Part shown: in pieces, positions 8,331-15,844 of the stretch | Layout: each line of letters starts with the position of its first letter | Position numbering within the stretch: the first letter of the stretch is position 1 | Assembly: GCA_003218975.1 (NCBI GenBank) | Contig: QHPD01000121.1 | Span: 1-40,115 of the forward strand | DNA length: 40,115 bases | Reading direction: 5' to 3' | From: Verrucomicrobiota bacterium | GTDB lineage: Bacteria > Verrucomicrobiota > Verrucomicrobiia > Chthoniobacterales > UBA10450 | Made by a program: the position numbers and the translations under genes | Notes under the pieces: model-generated | Database searches by the model: none | Told to the model about the DNA's origin: nothing | Seen by the model: the letters and a program-made list of their open reading frames with translations, nothing else

Positions 8331-8435
8331 ATGAATAAAAAACTAATAGCGGGATTCATCTCGATATTTGTTATAACAATAGGTGCTTTCGGGGCCATAA
8401 GCGTTTGGAAACAGACTCTAATAAAGAGTGTTTAA
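8331..8435 (+). CDS. Possible short secreted/membrane peptide, 34 aa
   Basis: A very A-rich leader precedes ATG and MNKKLIAGFISIFVITIGAF, which looks like a signal peptide or single span, followed by GAISVWKQTLIKSV and stop. The leader style matches other exported genes here. The frame is open further upstream (ATG at 8235), giving a basic extension. It may be a stump of a longer lipoprotein-type gene. Weak support. Confidence 0.3.
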   Translation: MNKKLIAGFISIFVITIGAFGAISVWKQTLIKSV

Positions 8436-8768
8436 AAGAGTGTTTCTTGGCAACACAATCCGGCTACGACAACACGGCCAGTGGCAGTGTTGGTCTTGAC
8501 GACGGTTCAAGACGAACACGCTAGGTTGGTGGCGTGGGCAAATGGCGTGACCCAGTGTCTAGCCAAACCTATTCTGCCGCACAAATAGCGAAAGCGACGA
8601 TCAATTGCAGACCAAAGTGGGAGCTCGCGCAAGTAGCCTGATTAATTGTTGACCGATAAATCACTGCCATGGAATCCACAATCGTTCAAAGCGCAACACC
8701 GGCATACTCAAGCCGATCACAGTAGCGGCGCATCGCAAGGGCGCCCTTATCCCTGCTAAGGAGGCAGA
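8436..8768. other. Stretch with no recognised feature
   Basis: About 330 bp in which I see no gene, box or repeat; short ORFs lack start signals. Confidence 0.5.
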
Positions 8769-8927
8769 ATGAAATACCAAATCATAAGTTTCATAGTTGG
8801 CGTAAAAGAAGCGCGCCGGGTACTGTGTACCACCGTTTATGGTCGGCCCGCCAAAAGAGCCTATGATATGGGGAGAAAACTCTCCAATGGGTTTATGGGC
8901 TTATTATTGAAGTCGGGAATGGTGTGA
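8769..8927 (+). CDS. Putative small protein, 52 aa
   Basis: The ATG is preceded by a near-perfect Shine-Dalgarno (TAAGGAGG, 4-5 bp spacing), the best in this region. The product starts MKYQIISFIVGVKEARRVLC and is basic, with no signal peptide. No family is recognised. The ribosome site is the main reason to list it. Confidence 0.4.
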   Translation: MKYQIISFIVGVKEARRVLCTTVYGRPAKRAYDMGRKLSNGFMGLLLKSGMV

Positions 8928-8981
8928 CAAAGGGTACTAAACGGAGAGAGCCGCGCGGACAAGTAGCGATTTGCAGAGGCC

Positions 8982-9062
8982 TTACCACTCTTTGAAGTCG
9001 CCAGCGCGCTCGTGCGTTTCAATCACGTTGCCCGCTGCATCGAAAACTCTATGCCGGTCACC
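8982..9062 (-). pseudogene. Small-protein family 3' fragment (copy D)
   Basis: It encodes RVFDAAGNVIETHERAGDFK then EW-stop, the C-terminal third of the family. A TGA lies directly upstream in frame and no start is available. It ends about 30 bp from box 4, the same arrangement as copy A with box 2. Confidence 0.55.
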
Positions 9063-9093
9063 TCAATCATCCTTTGCGACTCCTAAACGCACA

Positions 9094-9112
9094 GGACCAA
9101 GGTCCAATATAC
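9094..9112 (+). promoter_or_regulatory. DosR-like box 4
   Basis: GGACCAAGGTCCAATATAC, a perfect GGACC..GGTCC palindrome plus AATATA. It ends 147 bp before the EcsC-like gene. The next roughly 38 bp (CGG..GTCG.GAGCGCTGTTAA region) nearly repeat those after box 2. Confidence 0.65.
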
Positions 9113-9258
9113 GGGCTGTCGCGAGCGCTGTTAAAATCATCTTTGATCACGTGATCCGACGTCTCAAAAACACACTCATGCAAACAACCACCGCCCGACG
9201 CCAACCTACGGCGTCCGGCATCTGACTTTGATCTCGTCAGACAGCAACATGTAATCCA

Positions 9259-10245
9259 ATGACTATACACATCAAAAAGAATGGCCAGCAGCATCAGCTG
9301 CTCACTATCGACAAAGCTCACGTTAGGCCTAAAACACGCTCGACTGATAGTGACGAATTACCACCGGGCCGCGTACCTGAAGATGTCTGGAATTCTGTTC
9401 TTCGCACTGCACTTGCGTTGCCCGGTGTTAAAGTTGATCGCAAGGCATTTCTTCGGCGGGCGCTATCGAAGCACGTTACCGAAAAAGTTTTGCAATCTGC
9501 CATTGGCACTTCTCCTGCTAAGGCAGGCGTCAGCAAGAACACCATCCGGCATATCGCCACGGCAAGCATTAAATGGCATCGAGCAGGCGTCAGCGCTCTA
9601 TCATTCGCATCCGGAATCCCGGGCGGTTGGTGGATTGCAGGCACAGTTCCAGCCGATTTGACCCAGTTTTTTTGGCATGTTCTCGTTATCCTCCAGAAGC
9701 TTGCATATCTCTACGGCTGGCCTGAGCTATTCAGCGAAGACAGCGAACTCGACGACGAGACTCTTTTGATCCTGACTGTTTTCATTGGAGTTATGCTTGG
9801 CGCTGAGTCAGCCGCGAAGATACTTGGCGACATAGCCGAGCGCGCTGCTGCTCAGGTTATCAAGCGCCTTCCTCGCGAAGCGCTCACCAAATGGGGACTC
9901 TACCGCCTCGCTCGCGAAGTAGCTAATTGGATCGGAATCAAGCTCACCAAAGACTCTTTTGCCCGGTACCTTTCGAGGATAGTTCCCATCTTAGCCGGCA
10001 TTATCTCCGGCACCGTTACTTGGATTTCGTTTTCCCTGATGACCAGCCGACTTGCAGCGCACCTTGAATCTCTCCCCCTAGCTGCCAGCGTGATTAAGCG
10101 ACGGAGAAACGACCGGCCTTATGTGCGCCGCAATAAGAATGGCGACGTCAAGAAGAAAGTTAATGTTGGTCTCTTTTCAGCAGCGGAGCGCAGGCGGAAA
10201 GGGAAGACGAAGATCAAACCTGCCATGGTGATCGCGGAGATGTAA
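9259..10245 (+). CDS. EcsC-like membrane-associated protein
   Basis: 328 residues. The central region ASGIPGGWWIAGTVPADLTQ followed by a FWHVLVILQKLAYLYGW-type segment is typical of EcsC-family proteins (Gly-rich amphipathic stretch, Pro-Ala-Asp, then Leu-Tyr-Gly-Trp-Pro). Further hydrophobic stretches occur near residues 170-185 and 245-265, and the C-terminus is strongly basic. Role in the cell unknown. The ATG at 9259 is the first in frame after box 4. Single gene, with decayed small genes on both sides. Confidence 0.7.
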   Translation: MTIHIKKNGQQHQLLTIDKAHVRPKTRSTDSDELPPGRVPEDVWNSVLRTALALPGVKVDRKAFLRRALSKHVTEKVLQSAIGTSPAKAGVSKNTIRHIATASIKWHRAGVSALSFASGIPGGWWIAGTVPADLTQFFWHVLVILQKLAYLYGWPELFSEDSELDDETLLILTVFIGVMLGAESAAKILGDIAERAAAQVIKRLPREALTKWGLYRLAREVANWIGIKLTKDSFARYLSRIVPILAGIISGTVTWISFSLMTSRLAAHLESLPLAASVIKRRRNDRPYVRRNKNGDVKKKVNVGLFSAAERRRKGKTKIKPAMVIAEM

Positions 10246-10267
10246 CTTTCACGGGCCGTAGTAGTAG

Positions 10268-10414
10268 CTAGCCCGCTGCGTCGAAAACACGAATCACGGC
10301 GTCGGGTGAACGGCTGAAAAACTTGGCGTAGCCCGATTGCATTGCTGATTGCGTCGAGCTCGCAATACGCTAAGCTGGCTCGCGAGCCGTGAAGTGAACT
10401 TCGCGGCGCTTCAT
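10268..10414 (-). pseudogene. Small-protein family, frameshifted copy (copy E)
   Basis: It starts MKRREVHFTAREPA then TAG; ELDAISNAIG follows, and after one extra G the frame shifts to GYAKFFSRSPDAVIRVFDAA and ends early in GCTAG. Compared with copy C it carries at least one stop and one frameshift and lacks the VIETHE end. Confidence 0.5.
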
Positions 10415-10446
10415 GCAGTCTCCGAGAGGAACCGATTGGAAAAGTG

Positions 10447-11262
10447 ATGGAGAAGCGCTGTTTACTTGGCCTTTTTTCTTTCGCAATCTTCCTCGCATTT
10501 GATCCTGCCTTTGCCGCTCAAGTCGAAGCGATCACTGAAAGCGGCAAGCCCCTCATTAGAAAATCATCCGGCGGTCGCCCCTTTACGGTGAATTCAACCG
10601 CACTCTCCGACAGGCAGCTATCGGCGACCTCTCGACTTGCGCGGCGGTATCCGTGGAAAACAAGTATCGTGACAACTGTATTTTGGATCGGCGAACAGCC
10701 GACTGGAAATAATCCGGTGCCTAATCGCACCAGCTCCTGGGACAAACAATGGCCAAGAAGCTACGGCGGTTTTGACGACCCAAATCCTGCTCACCGGAGC
10801 AATTACATTCCCGTCAAATTCAAACCACGGCAGAACCCATTTTACTGCGCCCTTCCCTACAACGATAAGGCACGCACTGGTCATCGGCCCGAAGCGCCGC
10901 GCGTTGTGCCGTGGTTCAAGGAGGCATACCAGGGCCCGGCCGTTTCCACCTGTAAAGATCGTTGGGTCGCGATCCGCAAAGGCAATCGAACGGTCTATGC
11001 CCAATGGGAAGACGCCGGACCTTTCCGGACCGATCACTGGCAATATGTGTTTGGCAACGAACGGCCAAAACCCAACCTCAATAAAGGCGCCGGACTCGAT
11101 GTCTCGCCAGCCGTGCGCGACTATCTCGAATTGAACGAAACGGACGTGACCGACTGGAGATTTGTAAATTTTAGTGAAGTGCCGCGCGGGCCGTGGTCAA
11201 CGTTGGGAGAAAACAACACCTTCGTCATCAACGGTCGCAAAAAAGGCGTGAAAGCTCGCTGA
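10447..11262 (+). CDS. Secreted protein with RlpA-like (double-psi barrel) C-terminal features
   Basis: 271 residues with a clear signal peptide (LLGLFSFAIFLAFDPAFAA). The C-terminal half has a pattern like RlpA/expansin double-psi barrels: VYAQWEDAGPF (compare V.V.INDRGPF in RlpA), then GAGLDVSPAVRDYL (compare IDLS.AA). That fold assignment is my inference. The Asp residues corresponding to the RlpA active site appear present. A GTG three bases upstream of ATG 10447 is an alternative start. Likely periplasmic, perhaps acting on cell wall glycans. Confidence 0.6.
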   Translation: MEKRCLLGLFSFAIFLAFDPAFAAQVEAITESGKPLIRKSSGGRPFTVNSTALSDRQLSATSRLARRYPWKTSIVTTVFWIGEQPTGNNPVPNRTSSWDKQWPRSYGGFDDPNPAHRSNYIPVKFKPRQNPFYCALPYNDKARTGHRPEAPRVVPWFKEAYQGPAVSTCKDRWVAIRKGNRTVYAQWEDAGPFRTDHWQYVFGNERPKPNLNKGAGLDVSPAVRDYLELNETDVTDWRFVNFSEVPRGPWSTLGENNTFVINGRKKGVKAR

Positions 11263-11390
11263 GGGAATCGCAGATCCAACGGCGACGTTTGTCCGATCTA
11301 TCGTTTCTCCCGTCAGGCGCAGGATGTAGGGGTTGGCGTGCGGCGGTAGGAAGCAACAGTTCGCAGCGTTTTCGATCGGTGATCGCGACG

Positions 11391-11712
11391 CTATGACATA
11401 CAATGCCAAAGGCTCGCTGGATTTCTACATCCACCTCGAGAGCCCTGGTAAGGAGAACGAATCGAATTGGCTCCCGGGACCCGGGACCTCGGATCGGCGA
11501 CTTGAAACACTACGGTGAGGTTCTATGGGGATCCATGGCCGAAGCGCTCGATGGTCGATGAGCGCCTCCGCCAGTTAAAGAGAATCATAGCTCAAGAAGG
11601 CAGACAATAATAAGGCGGGATCGTCCTCGGCATGACGATGCGGCTCTATGCGCCCAAGTCTGATGCGCTCGACCGACGCTGGAATCCGCCCGCGGTCAAG
11701 GCGAGCGAGTGA
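11391..11712 (+). pseudogene. Remains of a DUF1214 gene
   Basis: Two blocks match the C-terminus of the DUF1254/1214 protein at 2015-3472. Block one is YNAKGSLDFYIHLESPGKEN then ESNWLPGPG (compare [27 protein letters not shown] in two overlapping pieces). Block two near 11630-11712 is MRLYAPKSDALDRRWNPPAV then KASE-stop (compare MRLYWPK and a similar end). Between them the frame shifts and a second RFYGDPWPK-like piece occurs. No N-terminal part was found. Confidence 0.6.
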
Positions 11713-11738
11713 GCTCTCTCCACGCTCTGAATCGCATT

Positions 11739-11757
11739 GGACTAAGGTCCTATATGC
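11739..11757 (+). promoter_or_regulatory. DosR-like box 5
   Basis: GGACTAAGGTCCTATATGC, close to the ideal consensus, 52 bp before the DUF2092 gene start. Confidence 0.65.
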
Positions 11758-11808
11758 AAGCATGCGCGAATTCAGCAGACTTACATGCAGACGAAGGAAA
11801 CTACTACT

Positions 11809-12645
11809 ATGAAAACGACCACCACGATCGCTGCCGTGGGCATAACGCTCCTCGCGGCAGCTATGTCAGCGGCGATCGCCGCTGACACCGCCCAACCTGC
11901 AGCCGCCGGGCAACCCAACGCCGACGCCATTCTCAAAGCAATGTCGGACAAGCTGGGTAACGCCCAGCATTTCAGCTTCAAAGCGACGCGGGAGATTGCC
12001 GCCGCCCTGGCAGAAGCTCACGTGTTGCCGGCAAAGTGCGACATCGAAGTCACTGTCCAGCGTCCCAATAACGTGTTCGCTACCTCGACGAGTAAAGACG
12101 GCGAGCGGCGTCTTTATTTCAACGGAAAGGATCTCACGATGTTCGACGGCAAGAACAATATGTATTCGACCGTGCCGATGAAATCGTCACTCGACGGCCT
12201 GCCCACTCAACTCGCTGAGAAATATGGGTTCGTGCCGCCGCTCGCCGAGTTCGTCATGAGCAATCCATATAAGGATATGAAATTTCGCGCGAAGACGATT
12301 TCCTACGCCGGCACTGAGATGGCGGGAAATCCTCCCGTCGACTGCCATCACCTGAAGTTGGCCGGTAAGCTTGCCGACGCGGAGTTGTGGATTGGCGTCA
12401 ACGACAGTCTTCCCATAAAGATGACCGCCAAACTAAAAGGTGGGACCCGGGCCGGAACAGACCTGAACATTGAGTTCACCAGATGGAATCTGGATGCGCC
12501 GGTCACCGACCAAACGTTTGTCTTCACACCGCCTGCCGACTCCCACCGAATTCCGATGGTTACCAGCGCGGAGGCCCAAGCCACGAAGAAAAGCGATCAC
12601 TCAACATCGAAACGAAAAGCCATACAGAAAGTAACAACTCTATGA
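11809..12645 (+). CDS. DUF2092 family periplasmic protein
   Basis: 278 residues. The ATG at 11809 begins a signal peptide (MKTTTTIAAVGITLLAAAMS...AIAA); an earlier in-frame ATG at 11785 adds nothing signal-like. The body fits DUF2092: an ADAILKAMSDKLG start, VTVQRPNNVFATSTS, YFNGKDLTMFD, KYGFVPPLAEFVMSNPYKDM, YAGTEMAG and a FTFTPP-like end (FVFTPPADSHRIP). The fold is expected to be LolA/LppX-like, binding a hydrophobic ligand; function not established. Its stop overlaps the start of the Gly/Val-repeat gene (ATGA), so the two are probably co-translated. Box 5 is 52 bp upstream. Confidence 0.85.
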   Translation: MKTTTTIAAVGITLLAAAMSAAIAADTAQPAAAGQPNADAILKAMSDKLGNAQHFSFKATREIAAALAEAHVLPAKCDIEVTVQRPNNVFATSTSKDGERRLYFNGKDLTMFDGKNNMYSTVPMKSSLDGLPTQLAEKYGFVPPLAEFVMSNPYKDMKFRAKTISYAGTEMAGNPPVDCHHLKLAGKLADAELWIGVNDSLPIKMTAKLKGGTRAGTDLNIEFTRWNLDAPVTDQTFVFTPPADSHRIPMVTSAEAQATKKSDHSTSKRKAIQKVTTL

Positions 12646-13100
12646 CAACACTTACCTTCGGTTCAAATTATCCAATGAAAGCAATCAGCAATAACACTCG
12701 GCCGCGATATCGTTGCGGGAAAACATGGCTTGTGCTGGTTGTTGCTGCAGCAGTCTATCTGCTGGGTAACGGTCAGGCCTACGCACGGGGCAGAGTGGGA
12801 GTCGGCGTCGGTGGAAGGGGAGTCGGCGTTGGTGTTGGCGTTGGCGTAGGCAGAGTGGGAGTGGGCAGAGTCGGCGTTGGCGTCGCCGGGGTTGGGATAG
12901 GACGCGTCGGCGTGGCTGGTGTCGGCATAGCTCCGGGACTTGCCGTCGCTGCGGCAACGCTTCCGCGCGGCTACTATGCCGCCGTTCCTGCGGGCTACAG
13001 TACGGTGGTTTATCACGGCTCCTCCTGCCGCTACGTCGGAGGCATTTACTACCGTGCGGTCATGTATCAGGGGAGCACTGCTTGGGTGGTGGTGACGTAA
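12642..13100 (+). CDS. Secreted Gly/Val-repeat protein
   Basis: 152 residues, starting on an ATGA overlap with the DUF2092 gene. An N-terminal basic leader is followed by a hydrophobic signal (WLVLVVAAAVYLLGNGQAYA). Then come about 65 residues of GVGVG/GRVGVG repeats, and a Tyr-rich C-terminal domain (RGYYAAVPAGYSTVVYHG, CRYVGGIYYRAVMYQGSTAW) like the YYxxxGVYYR units of small secreted proteins in such clusters. Likely an extracellular or envelope structural protein. An in-frame ATG at 12675 would also give a signal peptide. Confidence 0.75.
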   Translation: MTTLTFGSNYPMKAISNNTRPRYRCGKTWLVLVVAAAVYLLGNGQAYARGRVGVGVGGRGVGVGVGVGVGRVGVGRVGVGVAGVGIGRVGVAGVGIAPGLAVAAATLPRGYYAAVPAGYSTVVYHGSSCRYVGGIYYRAVMYQGSTAWVVVT

Positions 13101-13136
13101 GGCGCTAACGCAATCCGCGGATAGAATTGCGTGACC

Positions 13137-13277
13137 GTGAGAAAAATCACCTTTGCCATGGCCGCAATGACTCTCTTATCGGATGTATCGTTCTTAGTCG
13201 CTAATCTATCGGCGAGAGAGCTTCCTCAAGTCGCCGCGAACGGCAACGCGATCGGCGACTTTAGTCCTTACGGATGA
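13137..13277 (+). CDS. Possible short secreted peptide, 46 aa
   Basis: A GTG start and the sequence MRKITFAMAAMTLLSDVSFL then VANLSARELPQVAANG. It looks like a signal peptide with a short mature part. No ribosome site is obvious. It may be the start of a decayed gene. A GGACTAAAGTC palindrome (13258-13268) overlaps its end. Confidence 0.3.
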   Translation: MRKITFAMAAMTLLSDVSFLVANLSARELPQVAANGNAIGDFSPYG

Positions 13278-13332
13278 GAGCCGCTAAATCGCTACATTTC
13301 TTGGCACCGAGGTTCATTAGGATCGGCATATG

Positions 13333-13351
13333 GGACCAAGGTCTTATTTGC
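13333..13351 (+). promoter_or_regulatory. DosR-like box 6
   Basis: GGACCAAGGTCTTATTTGC ends 32 bp before the start of the small lipoprotein at 13383. Confidence 0.6.
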
Positions 13352-13382
13352 ATAAAATACCTGCATCAAAGTAATCTTGGGT

Positions 13383-13781
13383 ATGAAAAAAATTAGTTAC
13401 CACTGTTATGTTCTGCTAATTGCGACACTGGCGTGCGCGGGCTTATCAGGGTGCGAAACGACCGGCACAGCGGCTTCTGGGGCGCCGGCTTCCGTTGCTG
13501 CAACGACTAGCCAAGGTGCTGCTCAACTGGTCATTCGGAGAGCCCCCAACCTCGGGACGGGGCTGTTCCTCGATATAAAGATAGATGGTGTGAGTGTAGG
13601 TAGCATTGGCGTGGGGGAAACCTACAGGGGTCCCTTGTCACCAGGACAGCACAAGGTCTCCGTACTCCTGCGACCGAACCAATTATCTCTGTCGCGAACG
13701 CGAAAGAGTGTTACGGTCGCAAAAGGGCAGACCTATACACTGACTGCGGCGTGGCACGGCGAGACAGTGGTTTTGCTCTGA
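13383..13781 (+). CDS. Small lipoprotein with a PEGA-like domain
   Basis: 132 residues. The ATG at 13383 starts a lipoprotein signal peptide with lipobox GLSGC. The mature part is an Ala/Thr-rich linker and a beta-rich domain (LVIRRAPNLGTGLFLDIKI, DGVSVGSIGVGETYRGPLSPG, KVSVLL) that resembles PEGA/DUF2846 surface domains; this assignment is tentative. Probably anchored to the outer membrane. Preceded by box 6. Confidence 0.75.
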   Translation: MKKISYHCYVLLIATLACAGLSGCETTGTAASGAPASVAATTSQGAAQLVIRRAPNLGTGLFLDIKIDGVSVGSIGVGETYRGPLSPGQHKVSVLLRPNQLSLSRTRKSVTVAKGQTYTLTAAWHGETVVLL

Positions 13782-13932
13782 TCCAGGCGTTCTCGAGGCT
13801 GGGAGCCTTTCGCGCGGGCAAACGCGAACACGAGCGGGCAGAGCCTCGAAGGGTTCGCCCCATTTTCGGATTCACGATCGCCCGACCAACGAAGTGCGTC
13901 GAAGGTCTCCTTCTCTGTAACAGGTGCGTATT

Positions 13933-13951
13933 GCCCTAAAGTCCTATAGGC
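13933..13951 (+). promoter_or_regulatory. DosR-like box 7
   Basis: GCCCTAAAGTCCTATAGGC, very similar to boxes 1 and 8, ends 87 bp before the next lipoprotein gene. Confidence 0.65.
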
Positions 13952-14037
13952 AGCCGTGCCGACAGCGTGCCATGATCAAACCGATCTAAATTTTCTTTAC
14001 GAATAAGAATACAACCAATACACTCAACTCAAAACAT

Positions 14038-14514
14038 ATGAAAAAACTATTAACACTAACAAGTATTGTCACTGCGATGGTGATCCTGGCGCTGATCACA
14101 GCATGCCAGACCACCGGCACCAGCCAGTCCGCGGTCGCCCAGAAAGAGGCGCTGCTGACGCAAGCAGGCTTTAAGTCTAAGACGGTCACCACGCCTAAGC
14201 AGCAACAACAAGTAAGCCAGCTGGCTGTGGACAGGGTCTCGGCCGTGAAGTACCAGGGGAAAGTTTATTATGTATTTCCCACTGGAAACAAGAGCCAGAT
14301 CCTTGTCGGGACCCAAGCCCAATTCAACGCGTATAAGCGGTCGCTTCAGGCGCAGCAGGCGAGCCAAGCCCAGGCGAGCCAGACAGCTCAACAGCAGCAG
14401 CAGCAGATGCTGCAAGGATCTCCTGTATGGTCGGGAGAGACTGCCGGACCCAGGCACGTTGATGTCGAGGTGTTCGACGGGTTTGGTCCGTTGAATCCGA
14501 TGCAGGGGGATTAA
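14038..14514 (+). CDS. Small Gln-rich lipoprotein
   Basis: 158 residues with lipobox LITAC after a typical signal peptide. The mature part has a Lys/Gln-rich segment (TTPKQQQQVSQL), a short YQGKVYYVFPTGNKSQILVG motif found in small lipoproteins, and a coiled-coil-prone Gln/Ala tract. Function unknown. The A/C-rich leader directly before ATG contains no Shine-Dalgarno. It stands under box 7 and may be transcribed with the outer-membrane gene downstream. Confidence 0.8.
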   Translation: MKKLLTLTSIVTAMVILALITACQTTGTSQSAVAQKEALLTQAGFKSKTVTTPKQQQQVSQLAVDRVSAVKYQGKVYYVFPTGNKSQILVGTQAQFNAYKRSLQAQQASQAQASQTAQQQQQQMLQGSPVWSGETAGPRHVDVEVFDGFGPLNPMQGD

Positions 14515-14617
14515 ACCAGAAATACTGAAAGGATTGAGCAGACAATGTGAAGCGGCCTCAAGTCCCTTTACAAGCGGTTTCAAAAGCGAAATCGCTCGCG
14601 CTGTTTTATTCCAGACG

Positions 14618-14690
14618 CCCTCATCCTCACCTTCTCCCCCAGGGAGAAGCGACCACCTCTCCTTGGCAGGGAGAGGCCCGGGTGAGGGTG
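14618..14690. repeat. Imperfect inverted repeat
   Basis: CCCTCATCCTCACCTTCTCCC and its imperfect inverse GGGAGAGGCCCGGGTGAGGG flank a short centre. This is a type of palindrome common between genes in many GC-rich bacteria. It lies immediately before the chosen start at 14700, which argues against the longer upstream start. Confidence 0.55.
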
Positions 14691-14699
14691 GATCGACTT

Positions 14700-15731
14700 A
14701 TGGAACTCCTTGTAGGAATCACTGTTCTCACGTTGGGAATTCTGTCGGTGGTTCCGGCCGCTCACGCGACGGAACCGCCGCAGGTCGATGCAAACGCCAG
14801 GGCGATCGGCGAACCTTTCGCTACTGAGGTGGGCGTTTCGCTTCGCTTGCCTTTGCAGAGCGGCGAGAATTTTAGTTACGGCGCAGTCACCGAATCCTCC
14901 TCGGAAGCCGCCGAGGCCGATAAACTGGCGAAACAACTTGCCAATCCAATCGCTTCGCTCATCAGTGTGCCTTTTCAGGCGAACGAGGACTGGGGCTATG
15001 GCCCGTCGGGCAACGGCTACAAGTTCACGCTTAACATTCAGCCGGTCATTCCAATCTCAATTAGCAAAGATTGGAACGTAATCGTGCGCACAATCCTGCC
15101 CGTGGTTTCGCAGCACGATCTGTTTTACATCCCGAACCTGCCGAAGAATTCTCCGCTGCAGCCGCAGAATCGTTCGCAGGATGGTCTTAGCGACACCACT
15201 CAGAGCTTTTTCCTTTCACCCAAGAACCCGGGTCCGTTCGGTTTGATTTGGGGCCTCGGTCCAGCCTTTCTTTATCCGACTGGAACCAACGACCTCCTCG
15301 GCTCGGGCACGTTCTCGATCGGGCCGACATTGGTTGTGTTGAAGCAGACGGGTGCCTGGACCATGGGCGCGCTAATGAACCAGCTCTGGTCGGTCGTAAT
15401 CGAGGAACACCGCAGTAGTCTCAGCCAGATGTTCGTTCAACCGTTCATTGCCTACACTACGAAGACGCACACGACTTTCACGCTGAGCTCGGAATCCACC
15501 GCAAACTGGAACGCCACATCAGCCGACGGGAAATGGACTGTGCCGCTCATTTTTCAAATCAGTCAGATTCTGAAAATCGGGAGGCAGCCGATCAGCATCC
15601 AAATCGGCGGGAAGTACTATGCCGACTCCCCACGGTACGGCCCCGATTGGGGTGTGCGCTTGAACCTCACCCTGCTCTACCCGACAGGCGGGCGTCCAGC
15701 ACCCGTCGAGAAGACCGGTTTGGTAAAGTAG
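14700..15731 (+). CDS. Secreted outer-membrane beta-barrel-type protein
   Basis: 343 residues from the ATG at 14700, which opens a signal peptide (MELLVGITVLTLGILSVVPA, then AHA cleavage). Repeated amphipathic beta stretches (FTLNIQPVIPISI, GLIWGLGPAFLYPTGTNDLL, SIGPTLVVLKQTGAW, an FQISQILKIGRQPISIQIGG strand and a GVRLNLTLLYP end) suggest a porin-like barrel of the 'phenol degradation MetA-like / transporter' class. The substrate is unknown. An open frame upstream to 14547 runs through a repeat and is not favoured. Confidence 0.75.
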   Translation: MELLVGITVLTLGILSVVPAAHATEPPQVDANARAIGEPFATEVGVSLRLPLQSGENFSYGAVTESSSEAAEADKLAKQLANPIASLISVPFQANEDWGYGPSGNGYKFTLNIQPVIPISISKDWNVIVRTILPVVSQHDLFYIPNLPKNSPLQPQNRSQDGLSDTTQSFFLSPKNPGPFGLIWGLGPAFLYPTGTNDLLGSGTFSIGPTLVVLKQTGAWTMGALMNQLWSVVIEEHRSSLSQMFVQPFIAYTTKTHTTFTLSSESTANWNATSADGKWTVPLIFQISQILKIGRQPISIQIGGKYYADSPRYGPDWGVRLNLTLLYPTGGRPAPVEKTGLVK

Positions 15732-15844
15732 CGAGTAACCCTTCTGAAGCTCATCGACCAGGATCCGTTAGGTGGACTTCGAAAAAAGGCGCTGATGATC
15801 GCTAGGTGTAAAGCATCTGTGACGTCGCGACCTTGTGAAACTAA

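Noticed and set aside
13258..13268. GACTTTAGTCC palindrome upstream of box 6
   Set aside because: It has the palindromic half-sites (GGACTAAAGTC on the minus strand) but not the YNATA flank. Possibly a secondary site, not counted.
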